From contig CAZUSI010000014.1 of the NCBI GenBank assembly GCA_964623395.1, positions 1-25,205 on the forward strand: a stretch of 25,205 nucleotides of DNA, in the 5' to 3' direction. Under the pieces are notes generated by a model, which worked only from the letters and a program-made list of their open reading frames with translations, was not told where the DNA came from and did not search any database. Position numbers and translations under genes: made by a program. Source of the DNA: JBDRZD01 sp964623395. Lineage in GTDB: Bacteria; Hydrothermota; Hydrothermia; Hydrothermales; Hydrothermaceae. Below are positions 1 through 8,288 of the stretch, in pieces. The stretch's first letter is position 1. Each line of letters starts with the position of its first letter.

Positions 1-3
1 AAT

Positions 4-78
4 TCGGGGAGGAGGGATTTGAACCCTCGACCTCTTGGTCCCGAACCAAGCGCGCTAACCAATCTGCGCTACTCCCCG
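4..78 (-). tRNA. tRNA-Pro (anticodon CGG)
   Basis: The reverse complement folds as a complete cloverleaf of 75 bases. The acceptor stem CGGGGAG pairs with CTCCCCG, the D stem is GCGC/GCGC, the anticodon stem CTTGG/CCAAG encloses loop TTCGGGA, and the T stem GAGGG/CCCTC encloses TTCAAAT. The anticodon is at 43-41 and reads CGG, decoding CCG proline codons. The discriminator base is A and no CCA is encoded, so the CCA end must be added enzymatically. The first ten bases (69-78) also encode the last codons and the TAG stop of pcm. No promoter box is visible directly upstream, so it is probably cut out of the surE-pcm transcript. Confidence 0.97.
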
Positions 79-692
79 TTTTTAAACCCATATTCTCCAA
101 TAAGTGGAACAAAAGCACATTCAAATTTTTCCTCTATTTTTAAATTACCTTTCTCATCCTTTTTTGCAACAACCAGTTCCTGAATCCATCTTGAACCAAC
201 AGGTATTACAATTATCCCATTATTTTTAAGTTGCTCTATAAGCGGCTCCGGTATTTTTGGTGCAGCAGCAGTAACAATTATTTTATCATAAGGAGCATAA
301 TCCATCCATCCTTTACTTCCATCCCCACATTTATATTTTATATTATCAAACCCAAGTTTTTCAAGAATTTTTTTTGCTCTTTCTAAAAGTTTTTCCTCTC
401 TTTCTATTGTATAAACTTTTTTTGCAAGGTAGGCAAGTATTGCAGATTGATAACCTGAACCAGTTCCTATTTCAAGAACAACATCTTCTTCTTTTAGTTC
501 AAGATATTCTGTCATAACCGCAACCATATATGGTTGAGAAATTGTTTGATTAAAACCTATTGGAAGTGGATAATCTTCATATGCCTCTTTTTCAAGCTCT
601 TTTGGAACAAATAAATGTCTTGGAATATCAAGCATTGCCTTTATAACTTTTTTATCCTCAACACCTCTTGCTATAATCTGCTCCTTTACCAT
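69..692 (-). CDS. pcm: Protein-L-isoaspartate O-methyltransferase
   Basis: This enzyme uses S-adenosylmethionine to methylate abnormal L-isoaspartyl residues in aged proteins, starting their repair in the cytoplasm. The family signatures are present: the N-terminal EQIIARG and IPRHLFVP segments, the GFNQTISQPYMVA substrate region and the SAM-binding EIGTGSGYQSA motif. I place the start at the ATG at 692, giving 207 residues, the usual family length, and a start just after the surE stop (718). The same frame stays open to a TTG at 767, but the extra 25 residues overlap surE and do not resemble the family. The stop codon TAG (71-69) lies inside the tRNA-Pro(CGG) gene, a 10-base overlap. surE and pcm are neighbours in many bacteria, which supports both calls. 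Confidence 0.93.
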   Translation of the reverse strand: MVKEQIIARGVEDKKVIKAMLDIPRHLFVPKELEKEAYEDYPLPIGFNQTISQPYMVAVMTEYLELKEEDVVLEIGTGSGYQSAILAYLAKKVYTIEREEKLLERAKKILEKLGFDNIKYKCGDGSKGWMDYAPYDKIIVTAAAPKIPEPLIEQLKNNGIIVIPVGSRWIQELVVAKKDEKGNLKIEEKFECAFVPLIGEYGFKNGE

Positions 693-717
693 TTTTTCTC
701 TTTTCTCTCTATATTCT

Positions 718-1461
718 TTAAAATTTGATAAATCCTTTATTTTCAAACTCTCCCTCTTTTTCACCAAAAATATCTAATGGTGTTACACTTATCTTATTTG
801 AAAGAACTGCATAAACATCTGTTCCTTTTTCTTCTATAAATTTTATTTTTCCAGCAATTTTAAATTTTTTATTTTTTTCAATAACTTCAACAGGATTTAA
901 ATAATGGATTTTACCAAGATGTGTCCATTCAATTCCTTCAATTTTTTCTTTCTCTAAATTTGGAATATTAATATTAAAGAAAAATTTATCCATTTTTTCA
1001 AAATTTTTTAAAATATAATTTAAAATTTTTTCAAGATAAAAAATGGCAGTATCCCAGTAAATTTTTTCACCATCCCCTATTGAAACTGCAATTCCTGAAA
1101 TTCCATATATAAATCCTTCCCTCACACTTGCTACCGTGCCTGAATAAAGAACATCAAGTCCCAAATTAAATCCTCTATTTATACCTGAAATTATAATATC
1201 CGGTTTTTTATAATTCAAATTACCAAATAATGCTAAAAGAACAGCATCAACAGGTGTTCCATTTATAGCATAAACATTTTCTTCCATTTTTTTCATTTTT
1301 ATAAATTTATCCAGTGAAATTGCATGACTTATTCCTGATAAATTTTTACAAGGTATAATTGAAAAATATTTTAAATTGTTTTTTTTAAAAAAATCCAATA
1401 AATTTTTAAAACCTTCTGAAAAATAACCATCATCAGAAGTAAGGAAAAATTGCAGATTCAT
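718..1461 (-). CDS. surE: 5'/3'-nucleotidase SurE
   Basis: SurE is a metal-dependent phosphatase acting on nucleoside monophosphates, and in some species short polyphosphate; it is linked to stationary-phase and stress survival. The 247-residue product opens with the SurE signature (FFLTSDDG), whose paired aspartates (residues 10-11) bind the metal. It also has the SGISHAIS segment equivalent to the usual SGxxxSIT, and the ISGINRGFNLG and YSGTVASVREG motifs. The ATG at 1461 gives the normal family N terminus. The leader is odd: only 12 bases separate the start from the 3' end of tRNA-Pro(GGG), and they contain no Shine-Dalgarno. If the two are co-transcribed, tRNA 3' processing would leave a very short mRNA leader. 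It is followed closely by pcm. Confidence 0.95.
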   Translation of the reverse strand: MNLQFFLTSDDGYFSEGFKNLLDFFKKNNLKYFSIIPCKNLSGISHAISLDKFIKMKKMEENVYAINGTPVDAVLLALFGNLNYKKPDIIISGINRGFNLGLDVLYSGTVASVREGFIYGISGIAVSIGDGEKIYWDTAIFYLEKILNYILKNFEKMDKFFFNINIPNLEKEKIEGIEWTHLGKIHYLNPVEVIEKNKKFKIAGKIKFIEEKGTDVYAVLSNKISVTPLDIFGEKEGEFENKGFIKF

Positions 1462-1473
1462 TTAAATAAAGAA

Positions 1474-1548
1474 TCGGGGCGAGTGGATTTGAACCACCGA
1501 CCCCCACCACCCCAAGGTGGTGCGCTAACCGGGCTGCGCTACGCCCCG
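1474..1548 (-). tRNA. tRNA-Pro (anticodon GGG)
   Basis: The reverse complement gives a full cloverleaf of 75 bases: acceptor CGGGGCG/CGCCCCG, D stem GCGC/GCGC, anticodon stem CCACC/GGTGG around loop TTGGGGT, and T stem GGTGG/CCACT around TTCAAAT with one G-U pair. The anticodon at 1513-1511 is GGG, decoding CCC and CCU. The discriminator is A and CCA is not encoded. It sits 17 bases after truD and 12 bases before surE, on the same strand. A promoter-like TTGCAT/TATAAT pair lies upstream, overlapping the end of truD. It has the same layout and D-arm pattern as the tRNA-Pro(CGG) at 4-78. Confidence 0.97.
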
Positions 1549-1564
1549 ATTTTTGAGATTTATA

Positions 1565-1594
1565 ATTATAACTTAAAAATATTTTCATATGCAA
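1565..1594 (-). promoter_or_regulatory. Predicted promoter for tRNA-Pro(GGG)-surE-pcm
   Basis: On the minus strand, TTGCAT (1594-1589) is followed after exactly 18 bases by TATAAT (1570-1565). The predicted start near 1558 leaves about 10 bases before the mature tRNA 5' end at 1548. The -10 box overlaps the truD stop codon (1568-1566). The 18-base spacer matches the other promoters in the window. This would give the tRNA and surE-pcm a supply independent of the upstream genes. Confidence 0.6.
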
Positions 1595-2699
1595 TTAAAG
1601 ATTTTAAAAATATTGTTGCATAAGATCCAGGTGGTAAGTAAAAAGAAATTAAAATAGAATCATTTTTAAATTCATATTTTAAATTTTCAGGAATAAATAT
1701 TCCCCTTCTTTTACTCTTTATCATATAATTTTTAAAATTTTTTGCATTTATTAAATATTTAACCTTTTCAATGTTTTTCATTATCCTTAAAAATTCTTCA
1801 TCACCTTCTTTTTCATCAGGATGAGGTAATGGAAAATTTTTTTTAATTAATCTTTCTTTTAAATTTTCATCAATATTTAAATAAAAGAAAAAGGGATTTA
1901 AAAAATGTCTTAATCTATACCCTTTAAGTCCAAGAGATTTTAAAAAATAATATAAAGTTTTATTCCATAAAAAGGATTGATAACTTTCGCAATAAAATTT
2001 CAATTTTTCTTCCCCTATTTCAAAAATTGCGCCATAAGTATCTTTATTTTTAATCAAAAATTTCAAAATTCTTTTTTCCTCCTCCTTTTCAGCATATTTT
2101 AAAATTCTATTCCAATCTCCAAAATATTTATTAACAATCTTCTTAAATTTCCTTAACCTTTTTCTTCCTGTTTCAGGGAGAGTCAAAAAATAAATTTTTA
2201 ATGCTTCTTCATAGTTGCCCTTTAAAATTTCTTCAAATATAAATTTTCCATACCTTATTGCATGCTCAAATCTCTGATGGTCAAAATAGTTTGGAAGACC
2301 ATAAATTTTTATCTCCTCTATCCTTTTTAAAATTTCCTCTTTAAATTTTATATCCTTTAATAAAACTTTAAAAAAATTAAATTTTATTAAAGAAGGATTA
2401 CAGAAAAAATTACTATAACCTATAAAATTTCCCTTTAAATTTCCCATTTCAAAATCTTTATTTATATAACTTGGTAAAGAGAAATATTGAATAGAAATAC
2501 TCCTTTTATCTTTAAGTCCACAAAAATTAATTAAATTAGGATTTATTTTAAAATAATCAGAAATTTTTTGTAATGCTTCATGTGTAGTCATATTTATTTT
2601 TAAAATTTTATATATTGAATATTTACCTTTTTCTTTTATTATATTTTCTTTTAAAATTTCTTCAACATAAAAATCTTCTGGTTTTTCTTTAAACCTCAT
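1566..2699 (-). CDS. truD: tRNA pseudouridine(13) synthase TruD
   Basis: TruD converts U13 in the D arm of some tRNAs to pseudouridine. The 377-residue product has the TruD N-terminal form (FKEKPEDFYVEE), the catalytic-aspartate motif GLKDKRSISIQ, the FDHQRFEH segment matching the family's FGxQRFG region, SFLWNKTL, and the C-terminal LPPGSYATIFLK. The frame stays open upstream to 2792, but those 31 residues lie over the end of the glycosyltransferase gene. The ATG at 2699 gives the family N terminus and overlaps the previous stop by 11 bases, which suggests translational coupling. The order truD-surE-pcm is the one found in E. coli; here a tRNA gene sits between truD and surE. Confidence 0.93.
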   Translation of the reverse strand: MRFKEKPEDFYVEEILKENIIKEKGKYSIYKILKINMTTHEALQKISDYFKINPNLINFCGLKDKRSISIQYFSLPSYINKDFEMGNLKGNFIGYSNFFCNPSLIKFNFFKVLLKDIKFKEEILKRIEEIKIYGLPNYFDHQRFEHAIRYGKFIFEEILKGNYEEALKIYFLTLPETGRKRLRKFKKIVNKYFGDWNRILKYAEKEEEKRILKFLIKNKDTYGAIFEIGEEKLKFYCESYQSFLWNKTLYYFLKSLGLKGYRLRHFLNPFFFYLNIDENLKERLIKKNFPLPHPDEKEGDEEFLRIMKNIEKVKYLINAKNFKNYMIKSKRRGIFIPENLKYEFKNDSILISFYLPPGSYATIFLKSLIAYENIFKL

Positions 2700-3957
2700 T
2701 TTTATTAAAAATTTTAAATAAAAAGGCAGAAAATAAAATATAGGATATGGAAATGATTGGAAACCTAAATCTTGCTTCTTGTAACATTCCACTAAGGATA
2801 AAAAAATAAAGAATTAAAAATAAAGATAAAAATTCAAATTTTCCTCTTTTAATAAAAGTAAAAAAAACTCCTAAAAATATTATTAAAAAAGCAAGTGAAA
2901 CTTCAAGAAAACAAAAAAGAATTATAATATATTTATAAATGCCAAAAACATTTCCCTTAATTACATCTTTATAAAATTCAAAGGTCTCTTTCCTTTCACC
3001 TTTTATCTTTAACAAAATGTCTTCAGATTTTGTTGAAAAAATTATTCTAATAGATGTTTTTAAATGAAAAAGTAAATAATGAAAAGGTTCCTTTAAAATT
3101 CTATTAAAAGCAATTTTTGAAGCATATATTGAAAGTTTAAGGGGATTATCCTCATCCTTTAAATTTTTAGAAAATGAATCACGAACATCTTGAAGAAGAA
3201 TATTTTTCTTTAAAGATTCAAAAATAGAAGCATTGTAATATAAAAGATTAAATCCATCAATTGAAGTGAATTTAAAAACTTTATAATTTTTATAATTTCT
3301 TAAAGTCCATAAAAAAGGTAAAATTGAAAAAATTAAAAGAAAGAAAATCATATTTTTAAATTTTTTAATAAAAGGTAAAAAAAATAAAAAAGAATAAAGG
3401 GAAATTGGTTTTGTAAGGGAAGAAAGAGATAGAAAAATTGCTGAAATTTCGTAATTTTTTATAACAAAAAAATAAATAGACAAAAGAAATAAAAATATAA
3501 AAATTGTTTCGGACATATAAAGGGATGAATAAAATATTGATAAGGGATCAAGGGCAAATAAGATTGAAGAGATTAAGGCAACTTTTTCATTGTAAACTTT
3601 TTTAGCAATTAAGTATAAAATATAAACAGTAATTGTTGAAAAAATCACTTGAAAAAACATAACAGGAAAATCTTTAATACCAAATATTAAAAAGATTAAT
3701 GAAATAAAAAGGGGGTAAAAAGGGGTTCTAAAAGTTACCGGCTCATCATCCCATGAAAATTTATGTTTTTTAATAATATTTATAGCAAGTGCCTTATATT
3801 CTTGAGAATCATGAACTTGATAATCTTTAAAATAAATATGTTCAGGTGGTAAATTTCCTTCGTAATGAGTGTTATAATAATTTGGATTGAGTAAGAGAAA
3901 AATAAATCTTATTATGAAAGAAAGAATTAAAATAAAATAAATTTTTGGAAATCTCAA
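2689..3957 (-). CDS. GT-C type membrane glycosyltransferase (family 39/ArnT-like)
   Basis: This is a polytopic membrane protein of 422 residues with about nine to eleven hydrophobic segments. It has the layout of lipid-linked-sugar transferases of the PMT/ArnT group: a first membrane helix, then an outer loop with an acidic motif (HDSQEYKALA), then FRTPFYPLFISLIF and later LFALDPLSIFYSSLYMSE. These match the conserved first-loop Asp and the following helix pairs of the group. Donor and acceptor sugars cannot be read from sequence. The start is a TTG at 3957 whose last bases form part of the previous gene's TGA (TTGA overlap), typical of coupled translation. Its neighbour encodes a secreted propeller protein, so surface glycosylation is a reasonable role. 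Family confidence is good; specific function is unknown. Confidence 0.75.
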   Translation of the reverse strand: MRFPKIYFILILSFIIRFIFLLLNPNYYNTHYEGNLPPEHIYFKDYQVHDSQEYKALAINIIKKHKFSWDDEPVTFRTPFYPLFISLIFLIFGIKDFPVMFFQVIFSTITVYILYLIAKKVYNEKVALISSILFALDPLSIFYSSLYMSETIFIFLFLLSIYFFVIKNYEISAIFLSLSSLTKPISLYSFLFFLPFIKKFKNMIFFLLIFSILPFLWTLRNYKNYKVFKFTSIDGFNLLYYNASIFESLKKNILLQDVRDSFSKNLKDEDNPLKLSIYASKIAFNRILKEPFHYLLFHLKTSIRIIFSTKSEDILLKIKGERKETFEFYKDVIKGNVFGIYKYIIILFCFLEVSLAFLIIFLGVFFTFIKRGKFEFLSLFLILYFFILSGMLQEARFRFPIISISYILFSAFLFKIFNKNEV

Positions 3958-6029
3958 ATCACTGAAAATTTTAAGAATTTTGTTTTACCTCTTTTTTTTA
4001 TTTTTAAAATATAAATTCCAGGCTCAAAATCCCTTATATCCCCTTTATACCCTCTACTTATTCTTTCAATCTTCAAATTCATTTTTTTACCATCCAATCT
4101 AAATACTTTTATATCTTCAATTTCAGAAAGTGTATAAATATAAATATATTTATTTTTATTTCTATTACAGGGATTTGGATAAACTAAGACAGAATCAATA
4201 GAAGTTTCCTTATAATAATCCTCTTTTAATTCTAAAACACCAATTCCCTTTAATGTTCCACATATTATTTTACCCTCTTCCTCATCAACATCAATAACTT
4301 CTGAACCTATTGTAAGTTGAGGATTTTCTCCTGGATCACAAATTTCCATTATTGAATAAGGACCTGGTAAAAACCATTCATAATCTTTATAACCATATTT
4401 AATTTTAACAAGTCCTTTTAAAGTTAATATCCATAAATCTTTTCTTTTATCAATTTCAACACCTAAACAAAGTGGGGCTGGTAAAAATTTAGTTAAATTA
4501 AGATATTTTCCAAAAGGTTCTTTTTTATAAATATAAAATCCATTTGTTGATGCTATATAAATATAATTTTCATCAACTTCCATATCAATTATTCCAAAAT
4601 TTTCTCCTGTATCAAAAAATTCAACTTTATCATCAACTGGGTCTTCCCAATTTTCTCCTAAATCGATTTTTATCACTTGACTTGTTCCTGCCCATACTAT
4701 TCCTTTATCCCATTCAACATCATTTATCCATTCTTGAAAAGATTTTGGAGGAATATTAATACCCTTAAAACTATAAAATACAATACCAACATTTGGTGAA
4801 GATGCAATTATTAAACTTTCAGAAGGAACATATTTAACAGTATGAAAAACATAATCAGTTCCAAAAATAGTATCAATTATATTGCCAAGGGTATCAATTA
4901 AAAACATACCCCCTCCACCAAATCTTGCAGCAATTATCTTATCACCAAAAACACAAATTCCCCTAACCCAGTTATTAAGAGCGTCAACTATTTTACCATC
5001 ATAGTAAACAATTGAAAGTCCCTTGTATTCACCACTTACCCTAAAACTACCTACAAATCCTTTTCTATAAGAAGAAAGAGAAGAAATCATATTCCCTGCT
5101 ATTTCTCTTATTTTCCCCTTTAAAGAATATAAGGAATCTTTATAAACAAAAATTCCTTTACCTATATTTAAATCCCATCTTCCACGATTTCCTGCAAAAA
5201 TTTTATCTTTGTAAACATAAACCCTTTTCCATTCATTTGAATTAAAAATCTCATTTACCTGTCCAGTTAAAGGATTCCATTCAAAAACACCTGTATGTGT
5301 TCCAACAATATAAATTGAATCCTTTTTTTCAATATCAAAAATTTTTGCCCAACTCATTTTTAAAGAGAGGGAAGGATATATATAAAAACCATTTTGAGTA
5401 AGTATAAATAGGGAATCGCCAATTTTTTTTAAAGAATTAATATTTTGGATATTTTGAATTAAAATATTTGGAGAAATACCATTTATAAATTCTTCAAAAC
5501 TTTCATAATAAACTGAATTCTTACTTGCTAAAAATATTGTATCTTTCAAAATAGAAACATATTTAATTAAATTGTTATAACTCCATTCAGGAACTCTATC
5601 AACTAAAATTTCATCATCATGTATATTTTCAGTTCCTTTTGTTGATAAAACCTTTAAAGAATTTGTATCACATATTATAAGGTAATTGTTGTAAAAAAGG
5701 AGGTCAAAAATATAAGTGGAACGAATTTGAGAAAAATCATAATTTTCTAAATTATCATCTTTAAAATAGGAAATCCCTTTACCAAAGTATCCTATCCATA
5801 TTCCTTTCCATGGTGATTTTTCAAGGACATTTATTTCATTTTGTAAAAGACCTTCGGATCCGGTATATTTTTGAAGAGTTGAATCCCTTTCCATATTTAT
5901 TATGAGAAAACCACCATTTGTCCCTGCAAAAAGGATAGAATCTATTCCGCAAAAATCATTAATAATCCCTGTATTTGTATAATGGACCCATTTAAAAGAA
6001 AAAATTATTAAAAAAATTAACCTTTCCAT
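3954..6029 (-). CDS. Secreted beta-propeller protein with C-terminal sorting-type tail
   Basis: The product has 691 residues. A very short hydrophobic start (ERLIFLIIFSF) looks like a minimal signal peptide. Most of the protein is a run of short repeats of the kind GIWIGYFGKGISYF, NGFYIYKK and LFAGTNGGFLII, the pattern of two-component-regulator-type and PorZ-like propellers. The last 75 residues or so contain VYPNPCN, then VFRLDGK, then PGIYILKIKK. This is the layout of type-A sorting domains of the type IX secretion system, where the tail is removed and the protein is anchored at the surface. No secretion-system component is in the window, so the route is inferred. It is the first gene of its unit; TATAAT lies 8 bases before the ATG. 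The ligand or role is unknown. Confidence 0.75.
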   Translation of the reverse strand: MERLIFLIIFSFKWVHYTNTGIINDFCGIDSILFAGTNGGFLIINMERDSTLQKYTGSEGLLQNEINVLEKSPWKGIWIGYFGKGISYFKDDNLENYDFSQIRSTYIFDLLFYNNYLIICDTNSLKVLSTKGTENIHDDEILVDRVPEWSYNNLIKYVSILKDTIFLASKNSVYYESFEEFINGISPNILIQNIQNINSLKKIGDSLFILTQNGFYIYPSLSLKMSWAKIFDIEKKDSIYIVGTHTGVFEWNPLTGQVNEIFNSNEWKRVYVYKDKIFAGNRGRWDLNIGKGIFVYKDSLYSLKGKIREIAGNMISSLSSYRKGFVGSFRVSGEYKGLSIVYYDGKIVDALNNWVRGICVFGDKIIAARFGGGGMFLIDTLGNIIDTIFGTDYVFHTVKYVPSESLIIASSPNVGIVFYSFKGINIPPKSFQEWINDVEWDKGIVWAGTSQVIKIDLGENWEDPVDDKVEFFDTGENFGIIDMEVDENYIYIASTNGFYIYKKEPFGKYLNLTKFLPAPLCLGVEIDKRKDLWILTLKGLVKIKYGYKDYEWFLPGPYSIMEICDPGENPQLTIGSEVIDVDEEEGKIICGTLKGIGVLELKEDYYKETSIDSVLVYPNPCNRNKNKYIYIYTLSEIEDIKVFRLDGKKMNLKIERISRGYKGDIRDFEPGIYILKIKKRGKTKFLKFSVI

Positions 6030-6037
6030 GGTAGTTA

Positions 6038-6067
6038 ATTATAAAGATATAGAAATTAAAATCTCAA
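6038..6067 (-). promoter_or_regulatory. Predicted promoter of unit A (propeller gene)
   Basis: On the minus strand TTGAGA (6067-6062) is followed after 18 bases by TATAAT (6043-6038). The predicted start near 6031 is two bases before the ATG at 6029, so the transcript would be essentially leaderless. No Shine-Dalgarno is seen in the bases before the ATG. Confidence 0.7.
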
Positions 6068-6079
6068 ATACTTTATAAT
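6064..6079 (+). promoter_or_regulatory. Predicted promoter of unit B (cysC)
   Basis: The TATAAT at 6074-6079 ends seven bases before the ATG at 6087, placing the predicted start at about 6086. The 16-base string TCAAATACTTTATAAT occurs identically at 16422-16437, also just before a start codon. No good TTGACA-like box is found 16 to 19 bases upstream, so the extended string may substitute. It overlaps the -35 box of the divergent promoter. Confidence 0.65.
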
Positions 6080-6086
6080 TTAATCT

Positions 6087-6677
6087 ATGAAAGAGTTTTG
6101 TCTTTGGTTTACAGGACTTCCTTGTTCAGGTAAAACAACACTTGCAGAAAAAATAAAGGAAAAACTTGAAGAACTTGGTAAAAAAACTTATATACTTGAT
6201 GGAGATATAATAAGGAAAGAATTAAATGTTGACCTTGGTTTTTCAGAAGAAGATAGGAAGGAAAATATAAGAAGGGTTTCTGTTGTTGCAAAAATTCTTA
6301 CAGAATGTGGAATTGTTCCAATTGTTGCGCTTGTATCTCCTTTTAGAGAAGCAAGAAAAAAAGCAAGGGAAAAAATAGGAAAATTTGTTGAAATATATGT
6401 AAAAGCACCTCTTGAAGTTTGTATAAAAAGGGATAAAAAAGGAATGTATGAAATGGCAATGAAAGGGAAAATAAAAGGATTTACTGGAATAGATGACCCT
6501 TATGAAGAACCTTTAAATCCTGAAATTGTGTGTGAAACTGATAAGGAAAGTATTGAAGAATGCATTGAAAAAATATTAAATTTTTTAGAGGAAAAAGGAT
6601 ATATAGAAAGAAAAGGTTATACAAAAGAAGAGGAAGAAATTGTTAAAAAAAGGCTTGAAGAACTTGGATACATATAA
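6087..6677 (+). CDS. cysC: Adenylylsulfate (APS) kinase
   Basis: APS kinase phosphorylates adenylylsulfate with ATP to make PAPS, the activated sulfate used for reduction or for sulfation. The 196-residue protein has the P-loop GLPCSGKT (residues 10-17), the DGDIIRKELN segment, GFSEEDRKENIRR, and the KGxxKGFTGIDDPYEEP region near the C terminus, all diagnostic of CysC. After the usual end there is a charged tail of about 25 residues (ERKGYTKEEEEIV...) that I do not recognise. No ATP sulfurylase or PAPS reductase gene is nearby, so the use of PAPS cannot be told here. It is the first gene of unit B and probably leaderless. The next gene starts three bases after its stop. Confidence 0.9.
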   Translation: MKEFCLWFTGLPCSGKTTLAEKIKEKLEELGKKTYILDGDIIRKELNVDLGFSEEDRKENIRRVSVVAKILTECGIVPIVALVSPFREARKKAREKIGKFVEIYVKAPLEVCIKRDKKGMYEMAMKGKIKGFTGIDDPYEEPLNPEIVCETDKESIEECIEKILNFLEEKGYIERKGYTKEEEEIVKKRLEELGYI

Positions 6678-6680
6678 TGG

Positions 6681-8288
6681 ATGAATATATTTCTTTTGAA
6701 GTTAAAATATTTTAGATTTTTTCTAAAAGAAGGAGAATATAAGAAATTTATAATACCTTTTTTAATTTCAATAATTTTTTTCTATGGATTTTTAAAGGGA
6801 CTTATTAAATTATTTTCAATTTTAAAAAATATACCATTACTTGGAGAAATAATTTCAATAAGAGTTATTGACCTTATTTTCTTTGCTCTTTTTTTCTTTT
6901 TAATCCTTTCAAACATTATAACTTTATTTGGAACATTTTTAAAGGATAAGGAAATTGAATTTTTATTAAAATTACCTTTAAAAAAATCAAGAATATATTT
7001 TCTCAAATTCATAGAAACAACCATTTATAGTTCATGGGCTTCGATCCTTTTAATAATTCCTTTACTTTATTCATATTTTCATGTATTTAAAGTTCCCATT
7101 TTAAAAATATTTTTAATACTTTTATCTTTGCCCTTTTATTTAATAATTCCTTCTTTTTTAGGAATATTAATTCTTGTGATTATATTAAAAATATTTCCAA
7201 AAATAACAAGAGAAGGAGTAATGATTTTCCTTACATTTTTTTTCATTATTTATTTACTTTTTTATATAAAAATGCTTAAACCTGAAATTTTTAAAATATT
7301 TGAAGAAATTGAAAATTTTAAACTACTTGCAATTTATTTGCAAAAATTGGGAACCATATCACCATTTTTTTTACCTTCCAACTGGATTATGAACTTCTTA
7401 AATTATAAGGGAATTTATTTGTTTTTTAATTTTCTCCTTTTCCCCTTATCCCTTATTTTTCTTTTACCAAGTTTCAATCTTTTAGAAAATTTACAAGCTG
7501 CACAAGAAAGTAAAAATATTTCTAAAAGGAAATTTGAAATAAAAGTTCCCCTTTTTTACTCAAAGATGCTTCAAATATGGATAAAAGAAATAAAAAGCAT
7601 TTTAAGGGATTTTTCACAGTTCTCTCAAGCGATTTTTCTTCTTGTACTTATTTTGTTTTATGTAATTTCTATTAGAAGAACGCCTATTTATTTTACACTT
7701 CCTTTATGGCATATATTTATAGCAACAGGAAATTTCATTTTCCTTGGTTATCTTTTTGCAACCTTATCTATAAGATTTCTTTTTCCAACTTATTCTCTTG
7801 AAAATAAAGGAATTTCCTTTTTAAAAGCTTCTCCTTTAAAGGGAAGTTATTATATCCTTTCAAAACTTTTAATATGGCTAATAATATTCACTCTTTTAAC
7901 ATTTTTTACTTATAATTTCACAATAAACTCCTTAAATTTAAAAATTCCCCATATTTTTAAAAAATATTTTAATCTTATCCTTTTGATTGAATCAATCACA
8001 GTTAGTATAATCTCAATCACAATGGGAATTATTTATCCTTCTTTAAATGAAACAAATCCCTCAAAAATTGCATCGAGCACTGGTGCCTTTTTTACAGCAG
8101 TTATTACAATACTTTATGTTTTTTTAATTGATTCAATAATTGCAAATCCAATTTATATGTATGCAAAAAAAGGATATATAAGAGAAAATATTTTCTTTTT
8201 CTTTTTGATAATACTATCGATTTCAACAATTTTAATTATCTTATTTTTTTTAACAGGGTTAAGATCTTATAATAAAAAGGAAATATAA
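6681..8288 (+). CDS. Multi-pass membrane protein, ABC-2/ABC-exporter permease-like
   Basis: The 535-residue product has about twelve hydrophobic helices in two groups separated by a hydrophilic stretch (roughly residues 275-310). The cytoplasmic-looking motif EFLLKLPLKKSRIYFLKF after the second helix resembles the loop found in ABC-2-type and 'putative ABC exporter' permeases. No ATP-binding subunit is encoded next to it, so any ATPase partner must lie elsewhere. It follows cysC by three bases, and its TAA overlaps the ruvX start (TAATG), so it belongs to the cysC-ruvX-mutL-miaA unit. Substrate and direction are unknown. A non-ABC membrane protein remains possible. Confidence 0.6.
   Translation: MNIFLLKLKYFRFFLKEGEYKKFIIPFLISIIFFYGFLKGLIKLFSILKNIPLLGEIISIRVIDLIFFALFFFLILSNIITLFGTFLKDKEIEFLLKLPLKKSRIYFLKFIETTIYSSWASILLIIPLLYSYFHVFKVPILKIFLILLSLPFYLIIPSFLGILILVIILKIFPKITREGVMIFLTFFFIIYLLFYIKMLKPEIFKIFEEIENFKLLAIYLQKLGTISPFFLPSNWIMNFLNYKGIYLFFNFLLFPLSLIFLLPSFNLLENLQAAQESKNISKRKFEIKVPLFYSKMLQIWIKEIKSILRDFSQFSQAIFLLVLILFYVISIRRTPIYFTLPLWHIFIATGNFIFLGYLFATLSIRFLFPTYSLENKGISFLKASPLKGSYYILSKLLIWLIIFTLLTFFTYNFTINSLNLKIPHIFKKYFNLILLIESITVSIISITMGIIYPSLNETNPSKIASSTGAFFTAVITILYVFLIDSIIANPIYMYAKKGYIRENIFFFFLIILSISTILIILFFLTGLRSYNKKEI

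Noticed and set aside
693..767. TTG-initiated 25-residue N-terminal extension of pcm
   Set aside because: It overlaps surE and lacks family similarity; the ATG at 692 gives the normal 207-residue length.
2700..2792. 31-residue N-terminal extension of truD
   Set aside because: It reads over the 3' end of the glycosyltransferase gene in another frame; the ATG at 2699 gives the TruD N terminus.
6673..6678. TATAAT at the cysC/permease junction as a promoter
   Set aside because: It ends two bases before the permease ATG, so transcription would begin inside the gene; no -35 box seen.
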